In this document: in pieces, positions 61,999 through 64,000 of the stretch
How the letters are laid out: each line of letters begins with the position of its first letter
Numbering within the stretch: position 1 is the first letter of the stretch
Origin: Planctomycetota bacterium
GTDB taxonomy: Bacteria > Planctomycetota > UBA8742 > UBA2392
DNA: 64,000 bases
Direction of reading: 5' to 3'
Assembly (NCBI GenBank): GCA_020638675.1
Contig: JACKID010000001.1
Coordinates: 2,232,001-2,296,000, forward strand
The notes under the pieces: generated by a model
Database searches by the model: none
Told to the model about the DNA's origin: nothing
What the model saw: the letters and a program-made list of their open reading frames with translations, nothing else
Translations under genes and position numbers: made by a program

Positions 61999-62946
61999 AT
62001 GTCCAACCACTTCGCAGACCGCCTGCGGGCGGCCATCCAGGCCAAGGGCGCACCGATCTGCGCCGGCATTGACCCGCGCCCGGAATGGGTTCCGCAATCC
62101 TTCTACGACGGCGCTTTCGAGGAATTCGGGCGCACGCAGAAGGCCGTACGCTTCGCCGTTCGCAACTTCTGTATCGAGGTGCTGCGCCTCGTCGCGCCGC
62201 ATGTGCCCGCCGTGAAGCCCCAGGCGGCCTTCTTCGAGTCGCTTGGCCCGGGCGGCTGGGCGGACTTTGCCGCCGTGTGCGCTGAGGCGCGGCGGCTGGG
62301 GCTGATCGTCATTGCAGACGTCAAGCGCGGTGACATCGGCAGCACGGCCGAAGCCTATGCACAGGCGCTGTTCGGAAACCGCGAAATCAAGGGCGTCACG
62401 ATCGAGTCCGCCCATGTGGACTGTGCAACGGTCAACCCGTATCTCGGCGCGGACAGCGTCGTCCCATTCGTTGCGGCCGCGCGAGAGAACGGCGCGGGGC
62501 TGTACGTGCTCGCACGCACCAGCAACAAGGGCAGCGCCGAATTCCAGCAACTCGAGCTGAAGCAGGGCGGTGCGCTGGTGGATGAAGTCGCCCGCAAGAT
62601 CGACGCCTGGGGCGCGGAGAGCCTCGGGGAGTGTGGCTACAGCGACGTCGGCGCGGTTGTCGGCGCCACACACGTGGACGCCGCAAAGCATCTCAGGCGC
62701 CTGATGCCGCGCACTCCGTTCCTGGTACCCGGCTGGGGTGCCCAAGGCGGCCACGCTGCGGCCGTGCGTGCCTGCTTTGATGCCAAGGGCCAGGGCGCAA
62801 TCGTGAACTCGAGCCGGGGCGTGATGCACGCCTACGCGGCAGGACCGCTGAAAGAGCACGGCGAAGCCCACTGGAAAGAAGCCGTCACGCAGGCCGTGAA
62901 GATCTTCCACCAGGAGATTGCACAGCTCGCGGCTGAACCCGCCTAG
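61999..62946 (+). CDS. pyrF: orotidine 5'-phosphate decarboxylase PyrF (long type)
   Basis: 315 residues. It makes UMP from OMP in pyrimidine synthesis. C-A-G-I-D-P-R-P near the start, K-P-Q-A-A-F-F-E, V-I-A-D-V-K-R-G-D-I-G-S-T-A with the catalytic D-x-K-x-x-D array, and F-L-V-P-G-W-G-A-Q-G-G identify the longer (about 270-310 residue) PyrF subfamily. The ATG at 61999 follows CACAAT by seven bases with no ribosome site, so it may be leaderless. An upstream in-frame ATG at 61924 would add 25 residues not known in the family. Confidence 0.94.
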   Translation: MSNHFADRLRAAIQAKGAPICAGIDPRPEWVPQSFYDGAFEEFGRTQKAVRFAVRNFCIEVLRLVAPHVPAVKPQAAFFESLGPGGWADFAAVCAEARRLGLIVIADVKRGDIGSTAEAYAQALFGNREIKGVTIESAHVDCATVNPYLGADSVVPFVAAARENGAGLYVLARTSNKGSAEFQQLELKQGGALVDEVARKIDAWGAESLGECGYSDVGAVVGATHVDAAKHLRRLMPRTPFLVPGWGAQGGHAAAVRACFDAKGQGAIVNSSRGVMHAYAAGPLKEHGEAHWKEAVTQAVKIFHQEIAQLAAEPA

Positions 62947-63039
62947 GCGCTCACACGTTCATAGGGAAGGGCCCGGGGTTGTCTCAGGTGGATGATTTGG
63001 GCACACTTGGCCCACCCCATCCGGAACAGGAACACAGGC

Positions 63040-64000
63040 ATGCTGAGTTATCGACTTTCTGTCGCGATGATGGCTGTCGGGCTGCTGCTGGCCGGCACTC
63101 TCTATGCGGACCGCATTTCGTACATCCAGGGCTCGGGTGCTAAAGCCGAGATGAAGATGGACGAAGACATCACGATCACCGGCTGGAGCGCCTCCAAGGT
63201 CGACTACAAGACCGCCGACGGCAAGGCCGCGAGCGTGAAGTACAACGACATCCTGTCGCTCGACCGGCACTACGGCAGCATGAGCGCGCAGCTTTCCGAG
63301 GCAATGGACCTCATCGCAGCCGACCCGGGCGACGCGATCGCCGCGCTGGCCGAGATCGCGGCCAACGGCAACGCGCTTGACCGCGAGGAAGCGGCCTTTC
63401 TGCGCGCGAACATTCTCGACAGCGAAAGCTACGCCGACAAGGCACTCCTGGGCCAGGCCGTGAAGGCCTACCAGGACTACGTGAAGAGCTACAAGGCGGG
63501 CTACTTCGCACGCGAGGTATACCGGGGGCTCTCCAACGGCCAGTTGCGCTCGAATGATGTCAGCGGCGCGCGGGCGACTTTGAAGGGCATGGTTCGGGCC
63601 GACAGCGCGCTCGAGCGCGAAGGCAACCAGCTGCTGGGTGAGCTGGAGGCCGGCGAGGCCAAGTGGTCCGACGCGATCGCTGCGTTCAAGGCCGCGCAAT
63701 CGTCAGCCAGCAGTGAGAAGGACAAGAACCACGAATACCTCGCCAAGGCGTGGGAGGGCTGGTGCACGCTCAAGAACGGCAACGCCGCCGCGGCCAAGAC
63801 GCTGCTGGAGTCGGTGACGGACGACGACGGCTTCGACGACCCGAACAGCACGGTTGACGAGGCTGCTCTCGGTGTTGCGTACCCCGCCCTCGGTGATTGC
63901 TATTTCGAAGGCGACAACTTCCAGAAGGCCTACGACGCGTACGTCAAAGGTGCCTATTTCGCCTGGTGGTCGGCGGGAACGCGCGAAGGCTACTGCCTCG
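63040..64000 (+). CDS. secreted TPR-like protein (3' end cut by window edge)
   Basis: 320 codons visible from the ATG at 63040, with AGGA about ten bases upstream. Signal peptide at about 4-23 (V-A-M-M-A-V-G-L-L-L-A-G, cleaved near L-Y-A-D). A short beta-rich part (25-75) is followed by helical repeats with the TPR spacing, e.g. A-L-L-G-Q-A-V-K-A-Y-Q-D-Y and G-D-N-F-Q-K-A-Y-D-A-Y. Such proteins are common in the planctomycete envelope and bind other proteins; no specific role is seen. Confidence 0.75.
   Translation, partial: MLSYRLSVAMMAVGLLLAGTLYADRISYIQGSGAKAEMKMDEDITITGWSASKVDYKTADGKAASVKYNDILSLDRHYGSMSAQLSEAMDLIAADPGDAIAALAEIAANGNALDREEAAFLRANILDSESYADKALLGQAVKAYQDYVKSYKAGYFAREVYRGLSNGQLRSNDVSGARATLKGMVRADSALEREGNQLLGELEAGEAKWSDAIAAFKAAQSSASSEKDKNHEYLAKAWEGWCTLKNGNAAAAKTLLESVTDDDGFDDPNSTVDEAALGVAYPALGDCYFEGDNFQKAYDAYVKGAYFAWWSAGTREGYCL

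Overview
The window is GC-rich, roughly 60-65% by eye, and densely coded on both strands, with short intergenic gaps and many 1-4 base gene overlaps. The gene set suggests a free-living Planctomycetota-like bacterium. It includes secreted HEAT plus von Willebrand A (vWA) proteins with a W-x-W-W linker, a membrane Ser/Thr kinase with a D-W-G loop, a MoxR/vWA pair of genes, and a cell-wall cluster running from mraZ to mraY. The phylum call is an inference from gene style; no rRNA is present to settle it. MurE carries the D-N-P-R motif of the meso-diaminopimelate enzymes, so the cell should make DAP-type peptidoglycan.

Layout. 1-11.1 kb: two tandem DinB-like genes, rimK, a CPA1-type antiporter with a Rossmann (TrkA-N) tail, thiC, a third DinB-like gene, pdxA, and a large membrane vWA protein. 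11.1-16.9 kb: asnS, a degenerate HAD protein and gatB in one tight unit, then a Nudix hydrolase, an array of small hairpins, an ABC-2-like membrane protein and a phosphoesterase. 17-25 kb: a coiled-coil protein, a MoxR ATPase and a ParE-type toxin-antitoxin pair on the minus strand, then three tandem secreted HEAT-vWA paralogues and queC. 25.4-36.3 kb: a UPF0158-like protein with a very acidic tail, mfd, a SurA-like protein, a MerR-like regulator, a family 9 glycosyltransferase, a long HEAT-repeat protein and a zinc-ribbon coiled-coil protein. 36.3-40.6 kb: rpoD and dnaG (minus), then tRNA-Glu(CTC).

40.6-42.7 kb is an accessory patch right after the tRNA with gene fragments and orphan small genes. 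42.7-53.4 kb: a nucleotidyltransferase, a threonine/serine dehydratase-like enzyme, a Ser/Thr kinase, a 959-residue secreted protease with one intact and one ruined protease domain, a SixA-like phosphatase, a crotonase and a fourth HEAT-vWA protein. 53.4-61.7 kb (minus): mraZ, an 84-residue orphan, rsmH, ftsL, ftsI, murE, murF and mraY. 62-64 kb: pyrF and the start of a secreted TPR-like protein.

Three non-coding patterns stand out. At least six genes have a TANNNT-type -10 box placed 5-8 bases before the start codon, which points to leaderless mRNAs. A two-hairpin element occurs twice with the same spacing (14.6 and 35.5 kb). The mraZ promoter holds two TGGGT boxes ten bases apart inside its -35/-10 spacer, the layout expected for MraZ autorepression. 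The most distinctive protein system is the family of four secreted HEAT-LTG-WxWW-vWA proteins, three of them in tandem beside a MoxR ATPase.
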